From Anaerolineae bacterium (GTDB lineage: Bacteria > Chloroflexota > Anaerolineae > B4-G1), in the NCBI GenBank assembly GCA_030620125.1, contig JAUXFI010000079.1, positions 1 to 8,449 on the forward strand: 8,449 bases of DNA. Direction: 5' to 3'. A program made the position numbers and the translations under genes. This document shows positions 1 to 5,955 of this stretch, piece by piece (within the stretch, counting starts at the first letter, position 1; the number at the start of each line of letters is the position of its first letter). The notes under the pieces are model-generated. The model was not told the DNA's origin. It was given only the letters and a program-made list of their open reading frames with translations, and did no database searches.

Positions 1-17
1 ATTCCCGTTATGGGGTT

Positions 18-75
18 CGTAGTAACGACTTTAGTCGTTTGAGCCGCGTAACCAGCGACTAAAGTCGCCACTACG
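18..75. repeat. Imperfect palindromic repeat (dispersed-repeat type)
   Basis: Two 20-nt arms (18-37 and 56-75) are reverse complements at 18 of 20 positions, around an 18-nt loop. Each arm also contains a nearly self-complementary core, CGACT-TT-AGTCG or its complement, so each arm can fold alone. The element lies 43 bp past the stop codon of the methyltransferase gene and might help end that transcript, but no T-run follows it. The pattern resembles short palindromic repeats I recall as frequent in Chloroflexota genomes; copy number cannot be seen here. Confidence 0.75.
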
Positions 76-117
76 ATGCCATATCACGCGGCGATGATGC
101 TAAAACGGGAATTGCTG

Positions 118-630
118 TTAAAGCAGCAGTGCGTTTTCCAACTGCAACAGCGCCGCTTTCACCTCCAGCCCGGCGGCGTAACCGGTCAGCGAGCCTCTGG
201 CCCCGATCACCCGGTGGCAGGGAACAAGGAGGGGCAGTGGGTTGGCGCCCATTGCAGCTCCCACCGCCCGCGCAGCCCTGGGCCGTCCTGTACGTCGGGC
301 GATCTGGCCGTAGGTCGTCGTCGCCCCGTATGGGATGCGGGCGACTTGGGCCCATACTTCTTTCTGGAAGGGTGTGCCGCGCGCGTCCAGGGGCAGGTCG
401 AACTCGCGCCGGACGCGAGAAAAGTATTCGCGCAATTGGGTCAGTGCAGGGGCCAGGGTCTCGGAATCCTCACAGGGCGGCTCTGGGCTGACGTGCCGGG
501 ACAGCCAGGCGAAAAAGTCCTCTGGCTGCCCAGCGCCCAGTCTCACCGCGCAGATCCCTGTCCCATGCGTGGCTACCCACACTGGTCCGACCGGCGAGTC
601 CATCCAGGCGTACGCGATGCCTGGGTTCAT
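118..630 (-). CDS. ogt: Methylated-DNA--[protein]-cysteine S-methyltransferase (O6-alkylguanine repair)
   Basis: This 170-residue protein is a suicide repair enzyme that moves an alkyl group from O6-alkylguanine (and O4-alkylthymine) in DNA onto its own cysteine. The active-site signature PCHRVIGA is at 137-144, with the acceptor at Cys138. The DNA-binding helix-turn-helix runs from about YGQIA (107-111) through RAVGAAMGANP (121-131); Arg121 matches the arginine finger that flips the damaged base. The N-terminal half is the usual poorly conserved domain, and the length suits a stand-alone Ogt/MGMT rather than the two-domain Ada regulator. The ATG overlaps the stop codon of the upstream histidine kinase as ATGA, and a strong Shine-Dalgarno sits inside the last kinase codons, so the two are very probably translated from one mRNA. 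All key residues are present. The family call is firm; choosing ogt over another MGMT name is a convention. Confidence 0.95.
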   Translation of the reverse strand: MNPGIAYAWMDSPVGPVWVATHGTGICAVRLGAGQPEDFFAWLSRHVSPEPPCEDSETLAPALTQLREYFSRVRREFDLPLDARGTPFQKEVWAQVARIPYGATTTYGQIARRTGRPRAARAVGAAMGANPLPLLVPCHRVIGARGSLTGYAAGLEVKAALLQLENALLL

Positions 631-1799
631 CCCGTTGTTCCTCCTGTGGCGGGCAGCACAATCGTGAAAGTGCTGCCTTTTCCCCCTTCGCTCTCGACCT
701 TGATGTGTCCGCCGTGCAACTCTACCACGTATTTGGCAATAGGCAGCCCCAGTCCCACGCCTCCGAACAGATGCCCACCGGTCGCCTCGATGCGCGTGAA
801 GGGTTTGAACAGATCGTGCAATCGCTCCACGGGAAAGCCGACGCCGGGGTCGCAGATCTCGACCCGCAGTGTTCCATCGTCGGCATACACGCGGACGGCG
901 ATTTCCCCACCGTCGGGGCTGAACTTTATCGCGTTGTCCAGTAGAGCGCCTACTGCACGACTCAGGCCCCCGGCGTCCCCCAGTACGTGAGGCAGCCTGC
1001 CCTCGATCTGGGTATTGATCGTGAGGCTGGCCTGGGTTGCTCGTTCTACCATCTCCTGAATGGCCTGGAGCACCACTTGCTCCACACTCAGCGTTTCAAA
1101 CTCTGGCGTGATCATTTCCAGCTCTTGAAGGAACAGGATGTTGTTGACCAGGTGAATGACGGTCTCCAGGTTGCGGCTCACCGTCTGCAGGAATCCCGTC
1201 GTTTGTTCTGGCTTTACCATGCCCGAGTTGACGAGTTCCAGGTATCCGGTGGCGGAAGTCAGGGGGGTGCGCAGTTCGTGGGCGACGGTGGTGAGAAACT
1301 CTGAGCGCAACCGCTGATGGGCCTCCATTTCTGCATAAGCGTGCGCCAGTTCGATGTTCTTGTGGCGCAGGTCGGCGATGGAGTGTTGGTCAGCGTCGCG
1401 CAAGCGAGCGGTGACCTGCAACATGATGCGTATCGCCATTGAGGCGCTGCGCCTCAGCACGCTCATAAAAGTTTCACGGCCAATTTCAAGCACGGCCGTG
1501 GGCTCCAGCGTGCGGACGGTGGCTGTGCGTGGCCCTTCTTGCACCAGGGCGATTTCTCCGAAGAGTTCACCCGGTCCTGGCCGATGCAGCACTCGTTGGG
1601 TGTCTCTTTCGAGTTGCTTGCTGACCTCGAGCTGCCCGCTGACGATGACGTAGAATGTGTCCTCGATACGTCCCTCGTGACATAGGATAACGTCGGGTGG
1701 ATAGGTGCGCAGTTCAGCGACACTGGTCAGTTCGGCCAGATCCTCCTCGCTCAAGCCAGGGAACACCTGGTGCAGTATTTCAGCAATTTGATGTGTCAT
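627..1799 (-). CDS. Cytosolic sensor histidine kinase with N-terminal cyclic-nucleotide-binding domain
   Basis: A 390-residue protein with two parts. Residues about 10-125 form a CRP/CAP-type cyclic-nucleotide-binding domain; its phosphate-binding cassette FGEIALVQEGPRTATV keeps the glutamate (E82) and arginine (R91) that contact ribose and phosphate in cAMP/cGMP binders. A helical, probably coiled linker (about 125-165) leads to a HisKA domain with the phospho-acceptor H174 in the motif HELRTP, then an HATPase_c domain: N-box with N289, G1 box DPGVGF at 317-322 and G2 box GVGLGL at 347-352. No membrane segment is present, so it senses something in the cytoplasm. I chose ATG 1799 because AGAGGA lies 7 nt before it; an in-frame ATG at 1805 is almost touching that site and is less likely. 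No response regulator is in the window, so the partner is unknown. The family is certain; the bound nucleotide is inference. Confidence 0.95.
   Translation of the reverse strand: MTHQIAEILHQVFPGLSEEDLAELTSVAELRTYPPDVILCHEGRIEDTFYVIVSGQLEVSKQLERDTQRVLHRPGPGELFGEIALVQEGPRTATVRTLEPTAVLEIGRETFMSVLRRSASMAIRIMLQVTARLRDADQHSIADLRHKNIELAHAYAEMEAHQRLRSEFLTTVAHELRTPLTSATGYLELVNSGMVKPEQTTGFLQTVSRNLETVIHLVNNILFLQELEMITPEFETLSVEQVVLQAIQEMVERATQASLTINTQIEGRLPHVLGDAGGLSRAVGALLDNAIKFSPDGGEIAVRVYADDGTLRVEICDPGVGFPVERLHDLFKPFTRIEATGGHLFGGVGLGLPIAKYVVELHGGHIKVESEGGKGSTFTIVLPATGGTTG
639..645 (-). promoter_or_regulatory. Shine-Dalgarno of ogt, embedded in the kinase C-terminal codons
   Basis: On the minus strand AGGAGGA stands 8 nt before the ATG at 630-628. 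It is formed by the Gly-Gly codons just before the kinase stop. This fixes the ogt start and supports coupled translation. Confidence 0.85.
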
Positions 1800-1851
1800 T
1801 GGCATTTCCTCTGGAGCAACTCGCGTAACCTCGTGTGGGGCTTGTGTGCTG

Positions 1852-1877
1852 ATTATACGACACCATTTGCTCGTATA
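1852..1877 (-). promoter_or_regulatory. Candidate -10 and overlapping operator-like inverted repeat before the kinase
   Basis: On the minus strand a perfect TATAAT (1852-1857) lies about 50 bp before the kinase start, but no convincing -35 is seen 16-18 bp upstream. A perfect 7-bp inverted repeat, TATACGA (1854-1860) and TCGTATA (1871-1877) separated by 10 bp, overlaps this -10. That is where a dimeric regulator could block RNA polymerase. No regulator is identified. Confidence 0.45.
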
Positions 1878-1930
1878 GTGTTACAGGCCAGTTACGATCA
1901 AGTTTCGGCGGGTATGCCTCTGCAAAGTTG

Positions 1931-2590
1931 TCACAGCAGCGACGAAAGGTGCAGGGTGTGCTCCAGGATGACGTGAGCGCCGGCCTGCTCCAGTTCCCCC
2001 CGCTCGCCAAAGCCGCACAGTACCGCCACTGCCCACGCCCCTGCGCGCCGGGCGGACTTTATATCCACCGTCGTGTCCCCCACCATCACGCACCGCTCGA
2101 CGGGCACGCTCAGCAGCCGGGCCGCGTGCTGGACGGGAGCAGGGTGGGGCTTGAGCCGCCAGGTGCTTTCGCGGGTCACTACCGCGTCGAAGAGATCACG
2201 CAGCTCATACTGGGCCAGGAACGTTTCCGCTTCGCGCAGGCCCCGTGTGGTGACGACCGCCAGCCGGTAGCGTCCCTTCATCTCGGCGAGCATTTCCTCC
2301 GCACCAGCGATGATGCGAAAATCGGCCCGTGTGCGTAGGCCGCGCCAGCGTTGGAGCCGGCCGGTGAACGCTGCCAGCGGCGCATCCAGCCCCAGCACGT
2401 CCAGCAGTGTCATCAGCGCGTTGCCGGGGGTCTCTGAGGCCATGATGAGGCGGCGGGCGGCCCGATGTGGACTAGGCCAGCGCAGTCGTTGCAACCAACG
2501 CGCCAGCGCCTCCACCGCCTGGTCGTCGGTGTCCATCAGCGTCCCATCCAGGTCGAACAGCACGGCGTCCACTGCGTCTCTATCTAGCAT
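1931..2590 (-). CDS. HAD-family hydrolase (phosphoglycolate phosphatase-like)
   Basis: A 219-residue haloacid dehalogenase superfamily phosphohydrolase. Motif I is DLDGT at 13-17: D13 would be the nucleophile and D15 the acid/base. A helical cap follows (about 20-90). Motif II is T114 in VVTTRG, motif III is K147 in RLKPHP, and motif IV is GDTTVDI at 171-177 with D172 and D176 holding magnesium. All catalytic residues are present, so it should be an active phosphatase of the Gph/PgmB-like subgroup I type. Substrate cannot be told from sequence; phosphoglycolate, a nucleotide or a sugar phosphate are all possible. It has its own promoter upstream and is separated from the next gene (the kinase) by about 130 bp, so it is probably transcribed separately. 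A purine-rich AAGGAAGAG precedes the ATG. Confidence 0.92.
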   Translation of the reverse strand: MLDRDAVDAVLFDLDGTLMDTDDQAVEALARWLQRLRWPSPHRAARRLIMASETPGNALMTLLDVLGLDAPLAAFTGRLQRWRGLRTRADFRIIAGAEEMLAEMKGRYRLAVVTTRGLREAETFLAQYELRDLFDAVVTRESTWRLKPHPAPVQHAARLLSVPVERCVMVGDTTVDIKSARRAGAWAVAVLCGFGERGELEQAGAHVILEHTLHLSSLL

Positions 2591-2620
2591 CTCTTCCTTT
2601 CCACATCCCGTGTCTGGTAG

Positions 2621-2649
2621 ATGGTATCACGATGCCGCCAAACTGTCAA
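2621..2649 (-). promoter_or_regulatory. Sigma70-type promoter of the HAD hydrolase
   Basis: On the minus strand a consensus -35 TTGACA (2649-2644) is followed by a 17-bp spacer and TACCAT (2626-2621). The -10 is preceded by TGA, giving the extended -10 form TGn. The predicted start near 2614 leaves a leader of about 24 nt before the ATG at 2590. Confidence 0.7.
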
Positions 2650-2662
2650 AGTGCTCCATGCA

Positions 2663-2694
2663 ACACGGCCCCGCCTTGTGGGGCGGGGCCGTGT
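2663..2694 (-). terminator. GC-rich hairpin after the small unknown gene
   Basis: A perfect 13-bp stem, ACACGGCCCCGCC (2663-2675) against GGCGGGGCCGTGT (2682-2694), closes a 6-nt loop. It starts 28 nt past the stop codon of the 2722-3003 gene and just before the HAD promoter. That placement fits a terminator, although there is no real U-run on either strand, so it may instead protect the 3' end. Confidence 0.6.
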
Positions 2695-2721
2695 GTTGTG
2701 CCATTGATCAACGAGATGGTC

Positions 2722-3003
2722 TCAGGCAGACACCGCACAGCTATCTGGAATGTCCCGAGTGTCAAACACAGGCTGTTTGTGTTGAGCGAAGTCGCTAGCG
2801 GTTTGACGTTGACATTCGATCTCTTGGGCTAGGTCCTGGACGGTACGTTCGCCAAGCCAACGATGACGTTCTGTTGTGTAATCTCCATATCCCGTTTCAA
2901 ATTGCTGCAAAAACCGTACCAAACCCACAGGGCCCAAATCTCGAGACAGTGCCTCTAATCCTGTCAAGCGGACTTGTTCTAGAGTCATTGTGGATGGTTT
3001 CAT
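2722..3003 (-). CDS. Small conserved-looking protein of unknown function
   Basis: A 93-residue hydrophilic protein that I cannot assign. The N-terminal part (about 6-50: TLEQVRLTGLEALSRDLG, then RFLQQFETGYGDYT and ERHRWL) looks like a compact helical unit. It resembles short hypothetical proteins I recall from Chloroflexota and Cyanobacteria with the same GYGDYT-ERHRWL pattern, but I cannot verify that. The last 35 or so residues look less ordered. No signal peptide, membrane segment or cysteine pair motif is seen. The start is set by GGAGGTGA placed 7 nt before ATG 3003; a longer reading from 3027 would run through that site. It has its own promoter and diverges from the helicase gene. The DNA looks less GC-rich by eye than its neighbours, which could mean recent acquisition. 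An antitoxin-like role is possible, but no toxin partner is adjacent. Confidence 0.75.
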   Translation of the reverse strand: MKPSTMTLEQVRLTGLEALSRDLGPVGLVRFLQQFETGYGDYTTERHRWLGERTVQDLAQEIECQRQTASDFAQHKQPVFDTRDIPDSCAVSA

Positions 3004-3010
3004 GATTTGT

Positions 3011-3018
3011 TCACCTCC
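3011..3018 (-). promoter_or_regulatory. Strong Shine-Dalgarno that sets the start of the small unknown gene
   Basis: GGAGGTGA on the minus strand, 7 nt before the ATG at 3003-3001. It is the best ribosome binding site in the window and rules against the upstream in-frame start at 3027. Confidence 0.85.
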
Positions 3019-3092
3019 CTCAACCACGTCAAAAAGTATATCTTTGGCACTCGTGCGTCTTCTCCCAGCTTTTCGATTGAGCCAGTATGCAT

Positions 3093-3101
3093 ATTATATC
3101 A
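3093..3101 (-). promoter_or_regulatory. Extended -10 promoter of the small unknown gene
   Basis: The minus strand reads TGATATAAT (3101-3093), a TGn extended -10 with a perfect TATAAT. The -35 position holds only TGGCGT, which the extended -10 could compensate for. The start would be near 3086, giving a leader of about 80 nt. Confidence 0.55.
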
Positions 3102-3130
3102 TCTCTCCTGCAAGAACGCCACTCCCCTAC

Positions 3131-3159
3131 TTGCCCTCTCGTGCCTCACCGCCTATAAT
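3131..3159 (+). promoter_or_regulatory. Promoter of the helicase gene
   Basis: TTGCCC (3131-3136), a 17-bp spacer and a perfect TATAAT (3154-3159). Transcription would begin near 3166, only about 11 nt before ATG 3177, so the mRNA would have a very short leader that cuts into the GGTGG ribosome site at 3164-3168. Confidence 0.6.
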
Positions 3160-3176
3160 CCTGGGTGGAACTCACA

Positions 3177-5792
3177 ATGGCTCTATCTGACGTCCTGACT
3201 GCCTTGCGGCAAGACCCGACCTTTATGCGCTGCGTGACCGCCTGGGAGCGCATCCCGGCTCGACCTGCCCGCGTTGCTCCCTGGCCGGCCGAGCTTGACC
3301 CGCGCCTGGTCGCCGCCGCCCGTGACCGTGGCATCGAGCAGCTCTATGCCCACCAGGCCCAGGCAGTCGAGGCGGCGCTGGCGGGTGAGCACGTCGTCCT
3401 GGCCACCTCCACTGCCTCCGGCAAGACGCTGGCCTACAACCTGCCCGTCCTCCACACTCTGCTCAACGATCCCGCCGCCTGCGCGCTCTACCTCTTCCCG
3501 ACCAAAGCCCTGGCCCATGACCAGTTAGCAAATCTCAAAGCCCAAATCCCAAATCTCAAGTCTCCAATCTCCGTCTTTGCCTACGACGGCGACACGCCTT
3601 CTTCTCATCGCCCTGCTATCCGCCGCCAGGCGCGGCTGCTCGTCACCAACCCCGACATGCTCCACACCGGCATTCTGCCCCACCACACGCGCTGGGCGCG
3701 GCTTTTTGGTAACCTGCGCTACGTGGTGCTGGACGAACTGCACACCTACCGGGGCATCTTTGGCGGGCACGTGGCGAACGTGCTGCGACGGCTGCGGCGG
3801 GTGTGTCGTTTCTACGGCTCCGATCCCCGCTTCTTGTGCGCCTCTGCCACCATCGCTAACCCGCGCGAACTGGCCGAACGACTCATTGAGGCGACCGTCA
3901 CGTTGGTGGACGACGACACCGCTCCGCAAGGAGAGAAGCACTTTGTCTTGTTCAACCCGCCGCTGGTGGATGCGCAACTCGGCATCCGGCGCAGCGCCAC
4001 CCTGGCAGCGAAGGACATTGCCGCCCGCTTTCTCCAGGCCGATGTGCAGACCATCGTCTTTGCCCGCGCACGGCTGACCACTGAGGTGCTGCTGGGCTAC
4101 CTGCGCGATTCTGTCGCCGCCGCCGGGGGTGATCCCCAGGCGGTGCAGGGCTACCGGGGTGGCTATCTCCCCAACGAGCGGCGCATCATTGAGCGGGGGC
4201 TACGCGAGGGAGACGTGCGCGGTGTCATCGCGACCAATGCGCTGGAGTTGGGAGTGGACATTGGGCAACTGAGCGCCAGCATCATGGCCGGCTACCCGGG
4301 CACTATCGCGAGTGCCTGGCAGCAGGCTGGTCGCGCCGGACGGCGGGCGGGTCTCTCGGTCGCGGTGCTGATCGGCAGCGCTCTCCCGCTCGACCAGTAT
4401 CTCGTCACCCACCCGCGCTATTTCTTCGGCCGGCCGGTCGAGCAGGCTTTGCTTGACCCGGACAACCTGGCCGTCCTGGCCAACCACCTGGCCTGCGCGG
4501 CCTTCGAGTTGCCCTTCGACTTTGCTCAGGGCAGGCCTTTCGAGCCAGGCGAGTCTTTTGGTGACTTCGACGATGTAGGGGCGATGTTGGATGCGCTGAC
4601 CGAGGAGGGTGTGCTGTATCACCGCGACAGTCGCTACACCTGGATCGGCGAGGGTTATCCGGCTGGACGCCTCTCTCTGCGCACCAGCACCCCCGACAAC
4701 GTCGTCATCCAGGACGTGAGCGCAGGCGCGCCGCAGGTTATCGGCCAGATGGACCGCCCCAGCGCGCCCGTGCTGGTCCACGAAGGGGCGGTCTACCTGC
4801 ACGGCGGCGCGACCTACGTCGTCGAGTCTCTCGATTGGGAGGAGGGGGTGGCCAGCGTGCGGGCTGCTCAACTGGATTACTACACGCGCGCCTCGGCCAC
4901 GACGGATGTGCGCGTCGTCCATGTGCTGCGCTCCACCGTGCCTCGTTTACCGGTTTCCTCACCTACTCATATACTGGAGGGAGCAGATGAGGAAAGGGTA
5001 AATGGGGAAACGAGGGTGTCGCGCACCTGCGGTGAACTCCTCGTCACCACCCGCGCCTCCGGCTACCGCAAGATCAAACGCTACACTCACGAGGTGCTGG
5101 CGTGGGAGCCGATTGACCTGCCGGAGCAGGAGTTGCGCACCATCGGCTATTGGCTATCGCTTTCCGAGGAACTCGCGACGCGGTTGCAGGAGGCCGGCGT
5201 CCTTCCGCCTCCAGCCGACTACGGCCCCAACTGGTCTGCCCAGCGGGATGCTGCCCGCGCTCGTGACGGCTACCGCTGTCGTCACTGCGGCGCATCGGAG
5301 CGGGAGGGCCGCCAGCACGACGTGCATCACGTCACGCCCTTTCGCGCCTTCGGCTACGTCCCTGGCGTCAACGATCTGTATGAGCTTGCCAACCGGCTGG
5401 AGAATCTGATCACCCTCTGCCCGGCCTGTCATCGCCGCGTCGAGCGGGCCCGGGGTGCGCGCGGGGCGTTGGGCGGCCTGGCTTATCTGCTGCGGAACCT
5501 GGCTCCCTTACACCTGATGTGCGCTCTCGGCGACCTGGGCTCGGCTGTGCAGTCCCGTGCTCCCGAGACCGGGTTGCCCACTGTCACGCTCTACGACCGC
5601 GCGCCAGGCGGCGCCGGTCTGAGCGTGCACCTCTACGAACTCCACGACGAATTACTGGATGCCGCGTTGGACGTCGTGCGTCGTTGTCTCTGTGCCGACG
5701 GCTGTCCTGGCTGTGTGGGGCCTGCCGGTGATGCCGGGTCCGCCACCAAGGCCCTCACCCGCCAACTGCTGGAGGCTATTGTAGAAAAATAG
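3177..5792 (+). CDS. MrfA/YprA-like DEAD/DEAH-box helicase with inserted HNH nuclease-like domain
   Basis: An 871-residue SF2 helicase (numbered from ATG 3177; a GTG at 3165 is the in-frame alternative, but GGTGG lies 8 nt before 3177). Motifs in order: Walker A STASGKT 78-84; PTKAL 108-112; TNPDMLH 157-163; DELH 186-189; SAT 223-225; NALELGVDIG 354-363; QAGRAGR 383-389. The C-terminal MZB (DUF1998) zinc site is C837, C839, C843 and C846. This is the layout of MrfA, a helicase for mitomycin-type DNA lesion repair in Bacillus subtilis. Unusually, residues about 678-762 form an HNH-like module (C701/C704, H717-H718, N743, C748/C751, H752), placed between YWLSLSEEL and the helix ending in APLHLMC. 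Three repeat-like stretches are also read in frame (residues 119-132, 447-456, 589-613). It is transcribed alone, divergent from the small unknown gene. The helicase call is firm; nuclease activity and the repair role are inference. Confidence 0.95.
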   Translation: MALSDVLTALRQDPTFMRCVTAWERIPARPARVAPWPAELDPRLVAAARDRGIEQLYAHQAQAVEAALAGEHVVLATSTASGKTLAYNLPVLHTLLNDPAACALYLFPTKALAHDQLANLKAQIPNLKSPISVFAYDGDTPSSHRPAIRRQARLLVTNPDMLHTGILPHHTRWARLFGNLRYVVLDELHTYRGIFGGHVANVLRRLRRVCRFYGSDPRFLCASATIANPRELAERLIEATVTLVDDDTAPQGEKHFVLFNPPLVDAQLGIRRSATLAAKDIAARFLQADVQTIVFARARLTTEVLLGYLRDSVAAAGGDPQAVQGYRGGYLPNERRIIERGLREGDVRGVIATNALELGVDIGQLSASIMAGYPGTIASAWQQAGRAGRRAGLSVAVLIGSALPLDQYLVTHPRYFFGRPVEQALLDPDNLAVLANHLACAAFELPFDFAQGRPFEPGESFGDFDDVGAMLDALTEEGVLYHRDSRYTWIGEGYPAGRLSLRTSTPDNVVIQDVSAGAPQVIGQMDRPSAPVLVHEGAVYLHGGATYVVESLDWEEGVASVRAAQLDYYTRASATTDVRVVHVLRSTVPRLPVSSPTHILEGADEERVNGETRVSRTCGELLVTTRASGYRKIKRYTHEVLAWEPIDLPEQELRTIGYWLSLSEELATRLQEAGVLPPPADYGPNWSAQRDAARARDGYRCRHCGASEREGRQHDVHHVTPFRAFGYVPGVNDLYELANRLENLITLCPACHRRVERARGARGALGGLAYLLRNLAPLHLMCALGDLGSAVQSRAPETGLPTVTLYDRAPGGAGLSVHLYELHDELLDAALDVVRRCLCADGCPGCVGPAGDAGSATKALTRQLLEAIVEK
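3531..3572 (+). repeat. Two-copy 21-bp tandem repeat inside the helicase gene
   Basis: Two imperfect 21-bp units (3531-3551 and 3552-3572), both starting AATCTCAA, encode the heptapeptides NLKAQIP and NLKSPIS (residues 119-132). The stretch is A/T-richer than the surrounding gene and lies between helicase motif Ia and the conserved AYDGDTP. The words AAATCTCAA and CCAATCTCC resemble intergenic dispersed repeats I recall from Chloroflexota. Confidence 0.6.
4513..4544 (+). repeat. In-frame dispersed-repeat-like segment in the helicase gene
   Basis: A 32-bp stretch built around CTTCGAC-TTTGCTCAGG-GCAGG-CCTTTCGAG and read as FDFAQGRPFE (residues 447-456). The opposite strand reads CTGAGC-AAAGTCGAAGG. 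It closely resembles the TCGAC-AAGCTCAGG family of short dispersed repeats that I recall in many environmental bacterial genomes. It follows the conserved LACAAFELP of the helicase. Confidence 0.6.
4941..5015 (+). repeat. 75-bp imperfect inverted repeat read in frame in the helicase gene
   Basis: CCTCGTTT (4941-4948) pairs with AAACGAGG (5008-5015), and TTTCCTCA (4954-4961) with TGAGGAAA (4988-4995); the next 7 bases pair at 5 positions, leaving a loop at about 4969-4980. The element is exactly 75 nt, so it adds 25 codons (residues 589-613) without a frameshift. Its arms contain GTTTACC-type words, and it is visibly less GC-rich than the gene around it. Confidence 0.65.
5196..5450 (+). other. 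HNH nuclease-like zinc module within the helicase
   Basis: Codons for residues about 674-758. The pattern is CxxC (701, 704), then DVHHVTPF with H717 and H718, then ENLITLC with N743, then CPACH (748-752). This is the McrA/HNH arrangement: two cysteine pairs bind a structural zinc, and a His, Asn and His form the metal-dependent active site. All expected residues are present, so activity is plausible. Confidence 0.85.
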
Positions 5793-5820
5793 AACGTATT
5801 TGTTTACCGGGGGTTGAGGC

Positions 5821-5856
5821 AGCGGATGGAAGCGGATAAACGGATATGCCTCGCTC
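5821..5856 (+). repeat. 36-bp direct repeat, copy 1 (CGGAT iterons)
   Basis: Identical over 36 bp to 5981-6016, exactly 160 bp further on. It contains three CGGAT words at 5823, 5833 and 5841, spaced 10 and 8 bp, and ends in ATGCCTCGCTC. It lies 29 bp past the helicase stop codon. Confidence 0.85.
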
Positions 5857-5890
5857 CCAGGGTTGTTCAGTTCTACTCTCCAAGGTTCGC

Positions 5891-5912
5891 AGCCCCCGTC
5901 CCCGGGGGCGTC
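5891..5912. repeat. Hairpin repeat, copy 1 (inverted partner at 5956-5977)
   Basis: A 7-bp stem GCCCCCG (5892-5898) with CGGGGGC (5903-5909) and loop TCCC. The 22-nt unit matches the reverse complement of 5956-5977 at 19 positions. No T-run follows on either strand. Confidence 0.7.
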
Positions 5913-5955
5913 TTGGGGCAGAAAACTGTCCTAAAGGCGATGTTCCGTTGCATGG

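Noticed and set aside
76..990. Long plus-strand open frame opposite ogt and the kinase
   Set aside because: It lies antisense to two genes with complete family motifs, has no ribosome site, and its translation shows low-complexity Arg/Pro/Ser content with no recognisable domain.
1800..1805. ATG at 1805 as the kinase start
   Set aside because: The AGAGGA ribosome site is only 1 nt away from it, while it has proper 7-nt spacing to ATG 1799.
3165..3176. GTG at 3165 as the helicase start
   Set aside because: GGTGG is 8 nt before ATG 3177 but would overlap the GTG itself, and the predicted transcription start (about 3166) falls at or after 3165.
4200..4922. 240-codon minus-strand open frame inside the helicase
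   Set aside because: It is antisense to conserved helicase coding sequence and has no family features. Its internal ALSKVEG-like peptide is just the repeat at 4513-4544 read backwards.
5196..5480. HNH segment as an intein or homing endonuclease insertion
   Set aside because: No splicing motifs (N-terminal Cys/Ser block, C-terminal His-Asn followed by Cys/Ser/Thr) flank it, and about 85 residues is too short for an intein. A domain insertion fits better.
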